A DNA stretch of 64,000 nt from contig JALCPP010000006.1 of the NCBI GenBank assembly GCA_022650485.1, forward strand, positions 62,001 to 126,000, written 5' to 3'. Position 1 is the stretch's first letter. Each line of letters opens with the position of its first letter. Source of the stretch: Oscillospiraceae bacterium. Lineage in GTDB: Bacteria; Bacillota; Clostridia; Oscillospirales; Acutalibacteraceae. Below the pieces are notes generated by a model, which worked only from the letters and a program-made list of their open reading frames with translations, ran no database searches and had not been told where the DNA came from. The position numbers and the translations under genes were made by a program. Below are positions 24,988 to 32,583 of the stretch, one piece after another.

Positions 24988-25572
24988 GTGTTTCATTTTT
25001 TTGCGGTTTTGTCCCGGATGAAAAACATCAACCGGTGGGGGCTGATGCGCAACACCCGGCAGGAAAACCTGTGCGAACACAGTTTTGAAACCGCCGTCAT
25101 CGCGCATGCGCTTGCCGTTCTGCGAAACACCCGCTTCGGCGGAAATGCCGACCCAGGCCGCGCGGCCGCGCTCGCCCTGTTTCACGATGCGACGGAAATC
25201 ATTACGGGCGATATGCCGACGCCCGTCAAATACTTCAGCCCGAAAATCCGCTCCGCCTACCGGGAGGTGGAGCAAGTCGCGCGCAAGCGTTTGCTCGGCT
25301 TTCTGCCGGGCGACCTGCAGAGCGTTTACCGCCCGCTTCTGGGCGAATCCGAAGCCCCCGGCGACCGCGATCTGCTGCCGCTGATTCACGCGGCGGACAA
25401 GATTTCCGCCGTGATAAAATGTGTGGAGGAACAGCGGATGGGCAACACCGAATTTTCCCGGGCTGAAACCGCCCTGCGCGGCGCCGTAAAAGAGCTCCGC
25501 CTGCCGGAAGCGGACTGCTTTATGGAAGAATTTCTGCCGTCGTTCAGCCTGACCCTGGACGAGCAGGATTAA
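24988..25572 (+). CDS. HD-domain 5'-deoxynucleotidase (YfbR-like)
   Basis: 194 residues, all of it HD domain. Metal ligands are visible: ENLCEHSFETAVIAHAL (first His), ALFHDATEIITGDMPTPVKYF (the HD pair and the YfbR-specific TGDxPTPVKY) and LLPLIHAADKISAVIKC (last Asp). YfbR enzymes hydrolyse deoxynucleoside 5'-monophosphates such as dCMP, dAMP and dUMP. The start is GTG 24988 with AGGAGGG upstream. Confidence 0.88.
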   Translation: MFHFFAVLSRMKNINRWGLMRNTRQENLCEHSFETAVIAHALAVLRNTRFGGNADPGRAAALALFHDATEIITGDMPTPVKYFSPKIRSAYREVEQVARKRLLGFLPGDLQSVYRPLLGESEAPGDRDLLPLIHAADKISAVIKCVEEQRMGNTEFSRAETALRGAVKELRLPEADCFMEEFLPSFSLTLDEQD

Positions 25573-25774
25573 TTTGGATTCCCAGAAATTATGGCATTAA
25601 ATTTCTTTACAATAATTATATAAAAGGTTCTGTTCTTTATACTATTACAGTTAAGGGGCACACGAACCGTCTGCGCCGGGCACAGCCTGAGCGTGTATCG
25701 TTCCGTTCAATTCTGACGTTTCGCCCCGGTATACTAGAAAAAAAGTCTTTCCACTTTTTATATTTTGTGACGCC

Positions 25775-25794
25775 GGGAGCGTCTTTCCGCTCCC
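25775..25794 (+). promoter_or_regulatory. Leader hairpin before the LCP gene
   Basis: Perfect stem GGGAGCG/CGCTCCC (25775-25781, 25788-25794) with a TCTTTC loop lies about 75 bases before the start codon, without a T-run. The 25573-25870 gap holds no gene I can support; a TATACT near 25730 may be a -10 box. Confidence 0.35.
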
Positions 25795-25870
25795 CCAGTT
25801 AAACACTGCCTTTCGTCTGTGCCAAGGGAATTGGCGGGCGAAAAAATGGGAAAATGAAGGGATCAACGAA

Positions 25871-26938
25871 GTGAAAAAGAGAAAAGGACATAAACTGCGC
25901 AACATCTCTATTTTAATTTTAAGTCTGCTCATGCTTTTTGCAGGCATCGGGTTTATTTATGCGGACAGCCTGTTAAATCGAATTAATTTTATAACGGAAA
26001 ATGACGATGCCAATTCGACGGTATCCACGGGTTCGTTATTTGAAAACGATTCCGAAGCCGCCGAGAACGCCAAATCGGGCCTTTTGGGCGGCTTGTATCA
26101 CGACGATGCCATCACAAACATTCTGCTGCTCGGCGTGGACGATTACCAAAAAAACGACACCGGCCGCAGTGACAGCATGATGCTGGTTTCGGTGGACACA
26201 CGAAACAAAAAAATTAAATTGACCTCATTTATGCGAGACCTGTATGTCGCGATTCCAGGTGTCGGAAGCGACCGGCTGAACGCGGCTTACAGCTTTGCGG
26301 GCGGCAGCGTAGCGGGTGCAAAATCTGTCGTGCGCACACTGGAATCCAACTTTGGTGTGGATATCGACCGCTACGTCATCATCAGCAACAGCGCTTTCAA
26401 CAAAATCATCGACCGGCTGGGCGGCGTTAAAATCACGCTGACCGACGAAACCGACAGTTCCGGTCGAACCGAAGCCGACTTAATCAATCTGTACTCCGGC
26501 GATAGCAACAAGGTTCACACGGGGGTAAACCAGCTGAGTGGTGCGCAGGCGCACTATTACTCGCGCATCCGCGCCATCGGCGACGATTTTGAGCGCACCG
26601 AGCGCCAGCGCAAGGTCTTTTCCAGCCTGACCGACTCGCTGAAAGGCTCAAGCCTTCCCACCATTTACAGCGCGCTGGGCGACACGCTGAGCCTTGTCAC
26701 AACCAACATGACAAAATCGGAAGTCCTGTCTATGGCATCCAACTCACTGACTTACCTGAATTACCCGATCAGCCAGAAACGTGTTCCGGACAACGGTGAA
26801 TTTACTCCCGAAACCGTACAGCTCGGCGGACTCGGCGCGCAGGTGCTGGTCCCAGACCTGGATAAATGCAGAAAAAATATTGCTTCGTTCCTCTTTGAGG
26901 ACAATATCCCAGATAAAATTTACGAGAACGCGGGCTGA
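25871..26938 (+). CDS. LytR-CpsA-Psr (LCP) family cell-wall ligase
   Basis: Transfers lipid-linked anionic polymers (wall teichoic acid or capsule) to peptidoglycan. 355 residues: a basic N-terminus (KKRKGHKLRN), one transmembrane helix (ISILILSLLMLFAGIGFIYA), then the LCP domain (~75-300) with NILLLGVDDY, DTGRSDSMMLVSVDTRNKK, LTSFMRDLYVAIPG, DRLNAAYSFAGG and HYYSRIRAIGDDFERTERQR, which contains the polyprenyl-phosphate-binding Arg/Asp residues. The start is GTG 25871; the RBS (AAGGGATC) is modest. Flanked by envelope-unrelated genes. Confidence 0.93.
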   Translation: MKKRKGHKLRNISILILSLLMLFAGIGFIYADSLLNRINFITENDDANSTVSTGSLFENDSEAAENAKSGLLGGLYHDDAITNILLLGVDDYQKNDTGRSDSMMLVSVDTRNKKIKLTSFMRDLYVAIPGVGSDRLNAAYSFAGGSVAGAKSVVRTLESNFGVDIDRYVIISNSAFNKIIDRLGGVKITLTDETDSSGRTEADLINLYSGDSNKVHTGVNQLSGAQAHYYSRIRAIGDDFERTERQRKVFSSLTDSLKGSSLPTIYSALGDTLSLVTTNMTKSEVLSMASNSLTYLNYPISQKRVPDNGEFTPETVQLGGLGAQVLVPDLDKCRKNIASFLFEDNIPDKIYENAG

Positions 26939-27090
26939 AGCCCCCCAAACAGAAAACGACTTGCGCCGGGTGTGATTTCAGCTTTTGAGAAACCTGTTCG
27001 GCACAAAGTGCAAAATACAAAAAAACAACCTGCATCGCCGCGTCAGACCAAAATGGTTTGCGCGGCGATTTTTAAAGGAGGAACCGCTTC

Positions 27091-28371
27091 GTGTCCGCTC
27101 CGCTTTACACCGCGCTGAAAAACCACCTGGCCCGTGGCCGCGCTTCATTTCACACACCCGGCCACAAAAACAACCCCGCCGCCCTGCCGGGCGATCTGCT
27201 GAATCTCGACCTGACCGAACTGCCGGACACCGGCAGCCTTTACGACGGCGGCGGACCAATCGAACAGGCGGAATCCCTTGCCGCGGCGCTGTACGGCACG
27301 GCACGCACCTGTCTTTCCGCGGGGGGCTGCACCCTGTGCATTCAGGCGATGTTCCGTCTTGCCGCGCCGCGCGGCGGGAAAGTGCTCTGCGCCCGTAATG
27401 TTCACCGCAGTGCGGTCAGCGCCATGGCTCTGCTTGGAATCGAGCCGGTCTGGGCACTGCCGGACGACCTGCTCCCAAAAATAGAAACCTGCGGCGCTCA
27501 AGTCCGCGCTGTCTACGTCACCAGCCCCGACTACTACGGGCGCCTGCTCGACATCGCCGCAATCTCCGCCGCGTGCCGCAGAAAAAAGATTCCGCTTCTG
27601 GTCGACTGCGCACACGGGGCGCACCTGATGTTTACCGACCCAAAACTGCATCCTTTGCTGTTCGGCGCTTCTATGACCGCGGACTCCGCCCACAAAACAC
27701 TCGGTGTTCTGACCGGCGGGGCATGGCTGAACATCGCGGACCCGCGCTTTGCGCCGGGTGCAAAAGAAGCAATGGCCCTGTTCGGCTCGACCAGCCCGTC
27801 CTTTCCCATTCTCGCCTCGCTCGACCTGGCGAGGGAACAGCTCGAACAGAATGCCGGCGCATTTCCGGTCCTTCAAAAACGCGTGGCGCAAATCCGCGGC
27901 CTGGCCCGTTCGCGCGGGATTCCGTCCCCGGACGGCGACCCGACCCGGCTCACGCTTCAAACGGCCGAAATCGGCCTTTCCGGCATAAAGGCCGCTGAAC
28001 TTTTCCGCGCCGAAGGCGTTGAACCGGAGTATGCCGACCGTTCTTTTCTGGTTCTGATTGCAACCCCATTTAACACGGAACACGACTTTCTCCGGCTGGA
28101 GCAGGCGGTCCGCCGGCTTCCGCGCACTGATCCGCTGCCCCGCATCCCCGCTTTTCCCGCGATTTCTCCCGCCGCCCTGCCCCTGCGGGATGCCCTTCTG
28201 TCGGAAGCCCGCACCGTGCCGCTTTCCCGGGCGGCCGGAAAAATTGCCGCAGGCATCGCCTGCCCGTGCCCGCCGGGGATTCCCGTCGTCATGCCGGGTG
28301 AAACAATCTCAAAAGAAGCGGTCGAGTTTCTTCGCCGCTATGGCTTTTTAGAAATAAAAGTGATAAAATAA
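27091..28371 (+). CDS. Orn/Lys/Arg decarboxylase-family PLP enzyme (YaaO-like)
   Basis: 426 residues, fold-type I PLP enzyme of the Orn/Lys/Arg decarboxylase major domain. Visible: SFHTPGHKNNP, LDLTELPDTGSLYDGGG, CLSAGGCTLCIQAMF (phosphate-binding region), LLVDCAHGAHL (Asp for the pyridine N) and MTADSAHKTLGVLTGGA (the PLP Lys in SxHK). It lacks the N-terminal wing domain of the large enzymes. GTG 27091 follows AAAGGAGG. In Bacillus the homologue yaaO heads the tmk-yaaQ-yaaR-holB-yaaT cluster; here darA follows directly and tmk is absent. Amino-acid substrate is unknown. Confidence 0.85.
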   Translation: MSAPLYTALKNHLARGRASFHTPGHKNNPAALPGDLLNLDLTELPDTGSLYDGGGPIEQAESLAAALYGTARTCLSAGGCTLCIQAMFRLAAPRGGKVLCARNVHRSAVSAMALLGIEPVWALPDDLLPKIETCGAQVRAVYVTSPDYYGRLLDIAAISAACRRKKIPLLVDCAHGAHLMFTDPKLHPLLFGASMTADSAHKTLGVLTGGAWLNIADPRFAPGAKEAMALFGSTSPSFPILASLDLAREQLEQNAGAFPVLQKRVAQIRGLARSRGIPSPDGDPTRLTLQTAEIGLSGIKAAELFRAEGVEPEYADRSFLVLIATPFNTEHDFLRLEQAVRRLPRTDPLPRIPAFPAISPAALPLRDALLSEARTVPLSRAAGKIAAGIACPCPPGIPVVMPGETISKEAVEFLRRYGFLEIKVIK

Positions 28372-28422
28372 GGTAGAATATAAATTGCATTTTACCGATA
28401 TCAATCAACGGGAGGGATACGA

Positions 28423-28746
28423 ATGAAGCTGGTATTGGCGATCGTCGGCAATGACGACAGCAGCATGGTTTCCTCTGCACTGACCAAAGAAGGCTTTTCC
28501 GTCACCAAGCTGGCAACAACGGGCGGTTTTTTAAAAAAGGGGAACACAACCTTCATTGTCGGTACAGAAGATGAAAACGTAGATCAGGTTATTTCCATCA
28601 TTGCGGGCCAAAGCCGCCGCCGCACTCAGCTTGTTCCAAGCACCACCACCATGGATATCGGCGTTTATTCCGCATTTCCTGTGGAAGTCACCGTGGGCGG
28701 CTCTACTATTTTCGTGCTGAATGTAGATCGATTTGAAAAAGTATGA
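28423..28746 (+). CDS. darA: c-di-AMP receptor, PII-like (DarA/PstA, YaaQ)
   Basis: 107-residue trimeric PII-like protein that binds cyclic di-AMP. MKLVLAIVGNDDSSMVSSAL opens the fold, and TKLATTGGFLKKGNTTFIVG is the T-loop/binding region (Thr and the GGFLKKGN motif), followed by a C-terminal GVYSAFPVEVTVGGSTIFVL. RBS GGGAGGG lies before ATG 28423. It overlaps holB by four bases (ATGA), as in the Bacillus yaaQ-yaaR-holB order but without yaaR. The signalling output partner is unknown in most species. Confidence 0.93.
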   Translation: MKLVLAIVGNDDSSMVSSALTKEGFSVTKLATTGGFLKKGNTTFIVGTEDENVDQVISIIAGQSRRRTQLVPSTTTMDIGVYSAFPVEVTVGGSTIFVLNVDRFEKV

Positions 28747-29615
28747 GACTGAATCTGGATGAGTTTCCCGGAAATCCGGAAGTGAAGAAAAGTCTTTCCC
28801 TCGCTTTTGATGAGGAACGCTTTCCGCACGCGGTTCTGCTGGAAGGCTCTGCCGGAAGCGGAACCGGCCTTCTTTCGGGCATCCTTGCAAAGGCCGCTGT
28901 CTGCCTTTCTAACGATTTACAGCCCTGCGGGTGCTGCCCCGGCTGCATCAAAGCCGCCGCAGGCTCTCACCCCGACATGGTCACGCTGGACGGAGACAGC
29001 AATCCAAAGGCTTTTCCGGTGGATACCGTGCGGCAGATTCGCTCCGGCGCATATATCCGCCCAAACGAAGCGCCGCGCAAGGTCTACCGCCTTCAAGGTG
29101 TTCAGAATATGTCTGAGCCGTCACAGAACGCGCTTTTAAAAATTCTGGAAGAGCCGCCTGAAAACGTGCTGTTTCTGCTCACCGCCGTCAGCGCGGCCGC
29201 GCTGCTGCCAACCATTCGGTCACGGGTACAGATTTTCACGCTGAAAGACAGCGAGCCCGGTACGGAAGGCCGCGAAGAAGCCGCCGCCATCGCACAAGCA
29301 GTCACAGCCCCGGGCGAGGCGGAGCTGTTGTTTTGCACGGCTCCGCTCATCCGTGACCGCGTTCAGTTTCAAAAGGTTCTGGCACAGCTGTTTCTTCTGT
29401 TTCGGGACGCCGCCGTGCTGCGGGCGGGCGGAACTTCCCACCTTTTCGGGGAACCGGAATCCGCCGCATCCCTCGCTTCCAAACTGACGCGGAAAAATCT
29501 GATGCTTCTTCTAGAAGAAACCGGACGTGCCCAAAACGCGCTGGAACGAAACGCCAACGCGGCGCTTCTTGTCACCGCCTTCTGCGCGGGGTTACGGCAG
29601 GCAGCCGGAAAATGA
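28743..29615 (+). CDS. holB: DNA polymerase III delta' subunit
   Basis: Clamp-loader subunit, 290 residues. AAA+ features: FPHAVLLEGSAGSGTGLLSGIL (P-loop position, with Gly-Thr-Gly in place of the usual GKT, as delta' subunits often lose ATP binding), the zinc-binding CGCCPGCIKAA, HPDMVTLDGD, VYRLQGVQNMSEPSQNALLKILEEPP (the SRC-like and helix region), and TIRSRVQIFTL. Overlaps darA by four bases; ricT follows 30 bases later with AAGGAGG. Confidence 0.93.
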   Translation: MRLNLDEFPGNPEVKKSLSLAFDEERFPHAVLLEGSAGSGTGLLSGILAKAAVCLSNDLQPCGCCPGCIKAAAGSHPDMVTLDGDSNPKAFPVDTVRQIRSGAYIRPNEAPRKVYRLQGVQNMSEPSQNALLKILEEPPENVLFLLTAVSAAALLPTIRSRVQIFTLKDSEPGTEGREEAAAIAQAVTAPGEAELLFCTAPLIRDRVQFQKVLAQLFLLFRDAAVLRAGGTSHLFGEPESAASLASKLTRKNLMLLLEETGRAQNALERNANAALLVTAFCAGLRQAAGK

Positions 29616-29645
29616 TAAAAACACAGCGAGAAAAAGGAGGGCCAC

Positions 29646-30515
29646 ATGGCCGAAGTAATTGGCGTTCGCTTTAAAAATGTCGGCAAAGTCTACTATTTTG
29701 ACCCGGCCGGCAACATCCTGAAAAAAGGCGACCAGGTAATTGTGGAAACCGCCCGCGGCGTAGAATGCGGAGAAGTCGCCATGGAAAACCGCGAGGTCGG
29801 GGAAGAATCGCTGGTTCAGCCCCTGCGCCGGCTGATTCGTATTGCTACGGAAGCAGACCTGAATAAGGTCGCTGAAAATAAGAAAAAAGAAAAATCCGCC
29901 TTTCAAATCTGCCTGAAAAAAATCACCGCCCACAAGTTGGAAATGAAACTGGTCGACGTGGAATACACCTTTGACAACTCAAAAATTCTGTTTTATTTCA
30001 CGGCCGACGGCCGCGTCGATTTCCGCGAACTGGTCAAAGACCTCGCCTCTGTGTTTCGCACCCGCATTGAACTGAGGCAGATCGGCGTTCGCGATGAAGC
30101 CAAGATGCTGGGCGGCCTTGGAATCTGCGGCAAACCGTTTTGCTGCTCAACTTTTTTAGGCGGCTTTCAGCCCGTTTCCATTAAAATGGCCAAAGAACAG
30201 GGGCTGTCCCTGAACCCGGTCAAAATCTCCGGCATCTGCGGCAGGCTGATGTGCTGCCTGAAATATGAACAGGAAACTTACGCCGGCCTGCTGCGCAGCG
30301 TACCCGGTGTAAATGCCGTCGTGATGACGCCGAAAGGGCGCGGCACGGTAACGGAAAACAATCTTCTGTCAGAAACGGTCTTCGTCCACCTGGATTCCGC
30401 CCCGGAAGCACCGGCACAGCCGTTCCATGTAAAAGAAGTCCGCGTTTTAAAGCGTGGAAAGAACTCACAAAACAAGGGAGATTCCGCGCACACGAAGACA
30501 ACCGGAAACGAGTAA
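29646..30515 (+). CDS. ricT: RicT (YaaT), PSP1-domain Fe-S protein
   Basis: 289 residues. PSP1 domain throughout, with the cluster-ligating cysteines in GGLGICGKPFCCSTFLGG and ISGICGRLMCCLKYEQE. In Bacillus, RicT forms the RicAFT complex that modulates RNase Y and phosphorelay/competence and sporulation. No ricA or ricF is seen in the window. ATG 29646 follows AAGGAGG. The tail is basic and low complexity (KRGKNSQNKGD). Confidence 0.93.
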   Translation: MAEVIGVRFKNVGKVYYFDPAGNILKKGDQVIVETARGVECGEVAMENREVGEESLVQPLRRLIRIATEADLNKVAENKKKEKSAFQICLKKITAHKLEMKLVDVEYTFDNSKILFYFTADGRVDFRELVKDLASVFRTRIELRQIGVRDEAKMLGGLGICGKPFCCSTFLGGFQPVSIKMAKEQGLSLNPVKISGICGRLMCCLKYEQETYAGLLRSVPGVNAVVMTPKGRGTVTENNLLSETVFVHLDSAPEAPAQPFHVKEVRVLKRGKNSQNKGDSAHTKTTGNE

Positions 30516-30523
30516 ATTTACAG

Positions 30524-30551
30524 TTGCAATTTTGCATTTTTATGTTACAAT
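30524..30551 (+). promoter_or_regulatory. Ferredoxin promoter
   Basis: TTGCAA (30524-30529), 16 bases, TACAAT (30546-30551); 34 bases before the ATG. Confidence 0.6.
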
Positions 30552-30585
30552 AAGTCTATATAAAGTATTGGAGGTGTATCCTTTT

Positions 30586-30759
30586 ATGGCATATGTAATT
30601 AGTGATGACTGCATTTCCTGCGGCGCTTGTGCAGGTGAATGCCCGGTAGAAGCAATTTCGGAAGGCGACGGTAAATTCGTAATCGATCCTGAGAAATGCA
30701 CAGAGTGCGGATCTTGCGCGGAAGTTTGCCCCGTCGGCGCACCGAAAGCGCAGGAGTAA
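30586..30759 (+). CDS. Clostridial-type 2[4Fe-4S] ferredoxin
   Basis: 57-residue low-potential electron carrier. The two cluster motifs are CISCGACAGECPVEAI and CTECGSCAEVCPVGAP (CxxCxxCxxxCP twice). ATG 30586 follows GGAGG; a longer in-frame reading back to 30454 would overlap ricT and is rejected. It has its own promoter and terminator and sits in the position where Bacillus has yabA. It is a plausible electron donor for reductases such as the one at 55394, but that is inference. Confidence 0.95.
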   Translation: MAYVISDDCISCGACAGECPVEAISEGDGKFVIDPEKCTECGSCAEVCPVGAPKAQE

Positions 30760-30777
30760 TTCCTTTACGAGCAAAAA

Positions 30778-30810
30778 GGCGGAGCGTTTTGCGCCCGTCT
30801 TTTTTCTTTT
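30778..30810 (+). terminator. Terminator after ferredoxin
   Basis: Stem GGCGGAGCG/GCGCCCGTC with one bulged A (30778-30799) followed by TTTTTTCTTTT. Confidence 0.7.
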
Positions 30811-30845
30811 ATTTGAATATATTTTATCTTGGGAGGACCACTCAC

Positions 30846-31625
30846 ATGGATCAACGGGAGCTTCCCTGTTTTGCAGAGGAACCGCTTGGCGCAGGGGAAA
30901 AGCTGGAGCCGCTTTCCGCCGGATTTTCCGTCATCACCTCCGCCGCCCACACCTTCAATACAGACACCATCCTGCTCGCCAATTATTCCATGCCGCGCCG
31001 CAATGAACTTTGTGCCGATTTTGGAACCGGCTGCGGCACGATTCCGCTTCTGTGGTGCGCGCGTTCCTGCCCGCGGCAGGTGTATGCCGTAGAGCTGCAG
31101 CAGGAAGCCTGCCTGCTGGCGCGCCGCTCCGTGCGCCTGAACCGGCTGGAAGATCAGGTTCAAATTGTGCAGGAAGATATCAATACGCTGCGGCAGACCC
31201 GCTCTCTTCCACTGAATCTGGACCTGATTGCCTGCAACCCGCCCTACCAGCCAAACGGAGCCGGGCACCAAAACAATCGGCCGGAACGCCGCATCGCCCG
31301 GCATGAAGTTGCCTGCAGCTTTTCAAATATTGCAGCGGTTGCCGCGGCTTTCCTGCGCTGGGGCGGCCGCTTTGTCTTCTGCCTTCGGCCGGAGCGGCTC
31401 TGTGCCGCCATGCTGACACTGCACGCAGCCGGTCTGGAACCCAAGCGGCTCCGCTTTGTCCAGCAGCGTGCGGGAAAGGCCCCTTTCCTTTTTCTGATGC
31501 AGGCCGTCCGCGGGGGGCGCCCGGGGCTTACGGTGGAACCGGTTCTTTTGATCGAGTCAAAAAATGGAGGTTGGTCTGAAGAGATGTTGGAAATTTACGG
31601 CGATTACAAGGAGGGACGCGGATGA
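30846..31625 (+). CDS. trmN6: tRNA1(Val) N6-adenine methyltransferase-like (TrmN6/YabB)
   Basis: 259-residue Rossmann-fold SAM-dependent methyltransferase. Motif I is CADFGTGCGTIPLLW, the acidic strand VYAVELQQEA, and the catalytic NPPY in LDLIACNPPYQPNGAG, typical of N6-adenine RNA/DNA methylases. Homologues (YabB/YfiC) modify A37 of tRNA-Val. ATG 30846 follows GGGAGG. Its stop overlaps the rsmI start by four bases (ATGA), as in Bacillus yabB-yazA-yabC but without yazA. Confidence 0.9.
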   Translation: MDQRELPCFAEEPLGAGEKLEPLSAGFSVITSAAHTFNTDTILLANYSMPRRNELCADFGTGCGTIPLLWCARSCPRQVYAVELQQEACLLARRSVRLNRLEDQVQIVQEDINTLRQTRSLPLNLDLIACNPPYQPNGAGHQNNRPERRIARHEVACSFSNIAAVAAAFLRWGGRFVFCLRPERLCAAMLTLHAAGLEPKRLRFVQQRAGKAPFLFLMQAVRGGRPGLTVEPVLLIESKNGGWSEEMLEIYGDYKEGRG

Positions 31626-32464
31626 GCGGAAAACTGATTTTGGTCGGCACGCCGATTGGGAATTTATCCGACTTTTCGCCGCGCGCACAGGAAGCGCTGG
31701 AAAGCGCTGATTTCATTGCGGCGGAGGATACGCGTGTCACCTTAAAACTTCTGAATCATTTCGGGATTAAAAAACCGATGATTTCATACTTTGAACACAA
31801 TAAATATGAAAAGGGAGACATGCTCTGCGCGCGGATTGAAGCGGGCGAAACCTGCGTGCTGGTAACGGATGCCGGCATGCCGGCGATTTCAGACCCCGGC
31901 GAACTTTTGGTGGCACAATGCGCCGAACGGGGGCTCCCTGTTTTCGTGGTTCCCGGCCCAAGCGCCGTGGTTTCCGCTTTGGCGGTTTCCGGTCTGCCGA
32001 CCGGCCGTTTCACCTTTGAAGGATTCCTCAGCGTTTCTAAAAAAAGCCGCCGGGAACATCTGGCGGAACTGAAAACCGAACACCGCACCATGGTTTTCTA
32101 CGAAGCACCCCACAAGCTGGCCGCCACCCTGGCCGACATGGCCGCGGCATGGGGAGGCGAGCGCCGGATTGCGCTCGCGCGGGAATTAACAAAAATCCAC
32201 GAAGAAGTCATTCGAACCACGCTGGGGCAGGCTGCGGACCGCTACGCACAAAACACCGCCAAAGGGGAATTTGTCCTGGTCATTGAGGGCGCACCAAAAC
32301 TGGAAACCGAAGAATTATCTTTTGAGGATGCCCTGACACTTGCACGTGATTATCTCGCCCAGGGCCTTTCCCCGGCTGCGGCCGCGAAACGGGCCGCGTC
32401 GGAATCGGGCCACAGAAAAAATGAGCTCTACCGCGGCCTGCTGCACAGCCCGGGCAGCGACTGA
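31622..32464 (+). CDS. rsmI: 16S rRNA 2'-O-ribose C1402 methyltransferase RsmI
   Basis: 280 residues, SAM-dependent tetrapyrrole-methylase fold. Signature elements: LVGTPIGNLSDFSPRAQEAL, IAAEDTRVTLKLLNHFGI, VLVTDAGMPAISDPGELLV, VVPGPSAVVSALAVSGLP, FEGFLSVSKKSRRE, and HEEVIRTTLGQA. It modifies C1402 in the ribosomal decoding centre together with RsmH. Last gene of the yaaO-rsmI run. Confidence 0.97.
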   Translation: MSGKLILVGTPIGNLSDFSPRAQEALESADFIAAEDTRVTLKLLNHFGIKKPMISYFEHNKYEKGDMLCARIEAGETCVLVTDAGMPAISDPGELLVAQCAERGLPVFVVPGPSAVVSALAVSGLPTGRFTFEGFLSVSKKSRREHLAELKTEHRTMVFYEAPHKLAATLADMAAAWGGERRIALARELTKIHEEVIRTTLGQAADRYAQNTAKGEFVLVIEGAPKLETEELSFEDALTLARDYLAQGLSPAAAAKRAASESGHRKNELYRGLLHSPGSD

Positions 32465-32583
32465 TATCAACCCCGATTTTACAAAGCCGCCGCCCTGCCG
32501 TGAAATTTATTTTTCTTTTCAGACTTTATAATTAAATCTCTATCCTTTATACTAAAAGTAATATAGTAAATCGGGTGAATGTA

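Noticed and set aside
32465-32583. A fluoride riboswitch before the ClC gene
   Set aside because: No GGCGAUGG-type core or pseudoknot pattern is visible in the short gap.
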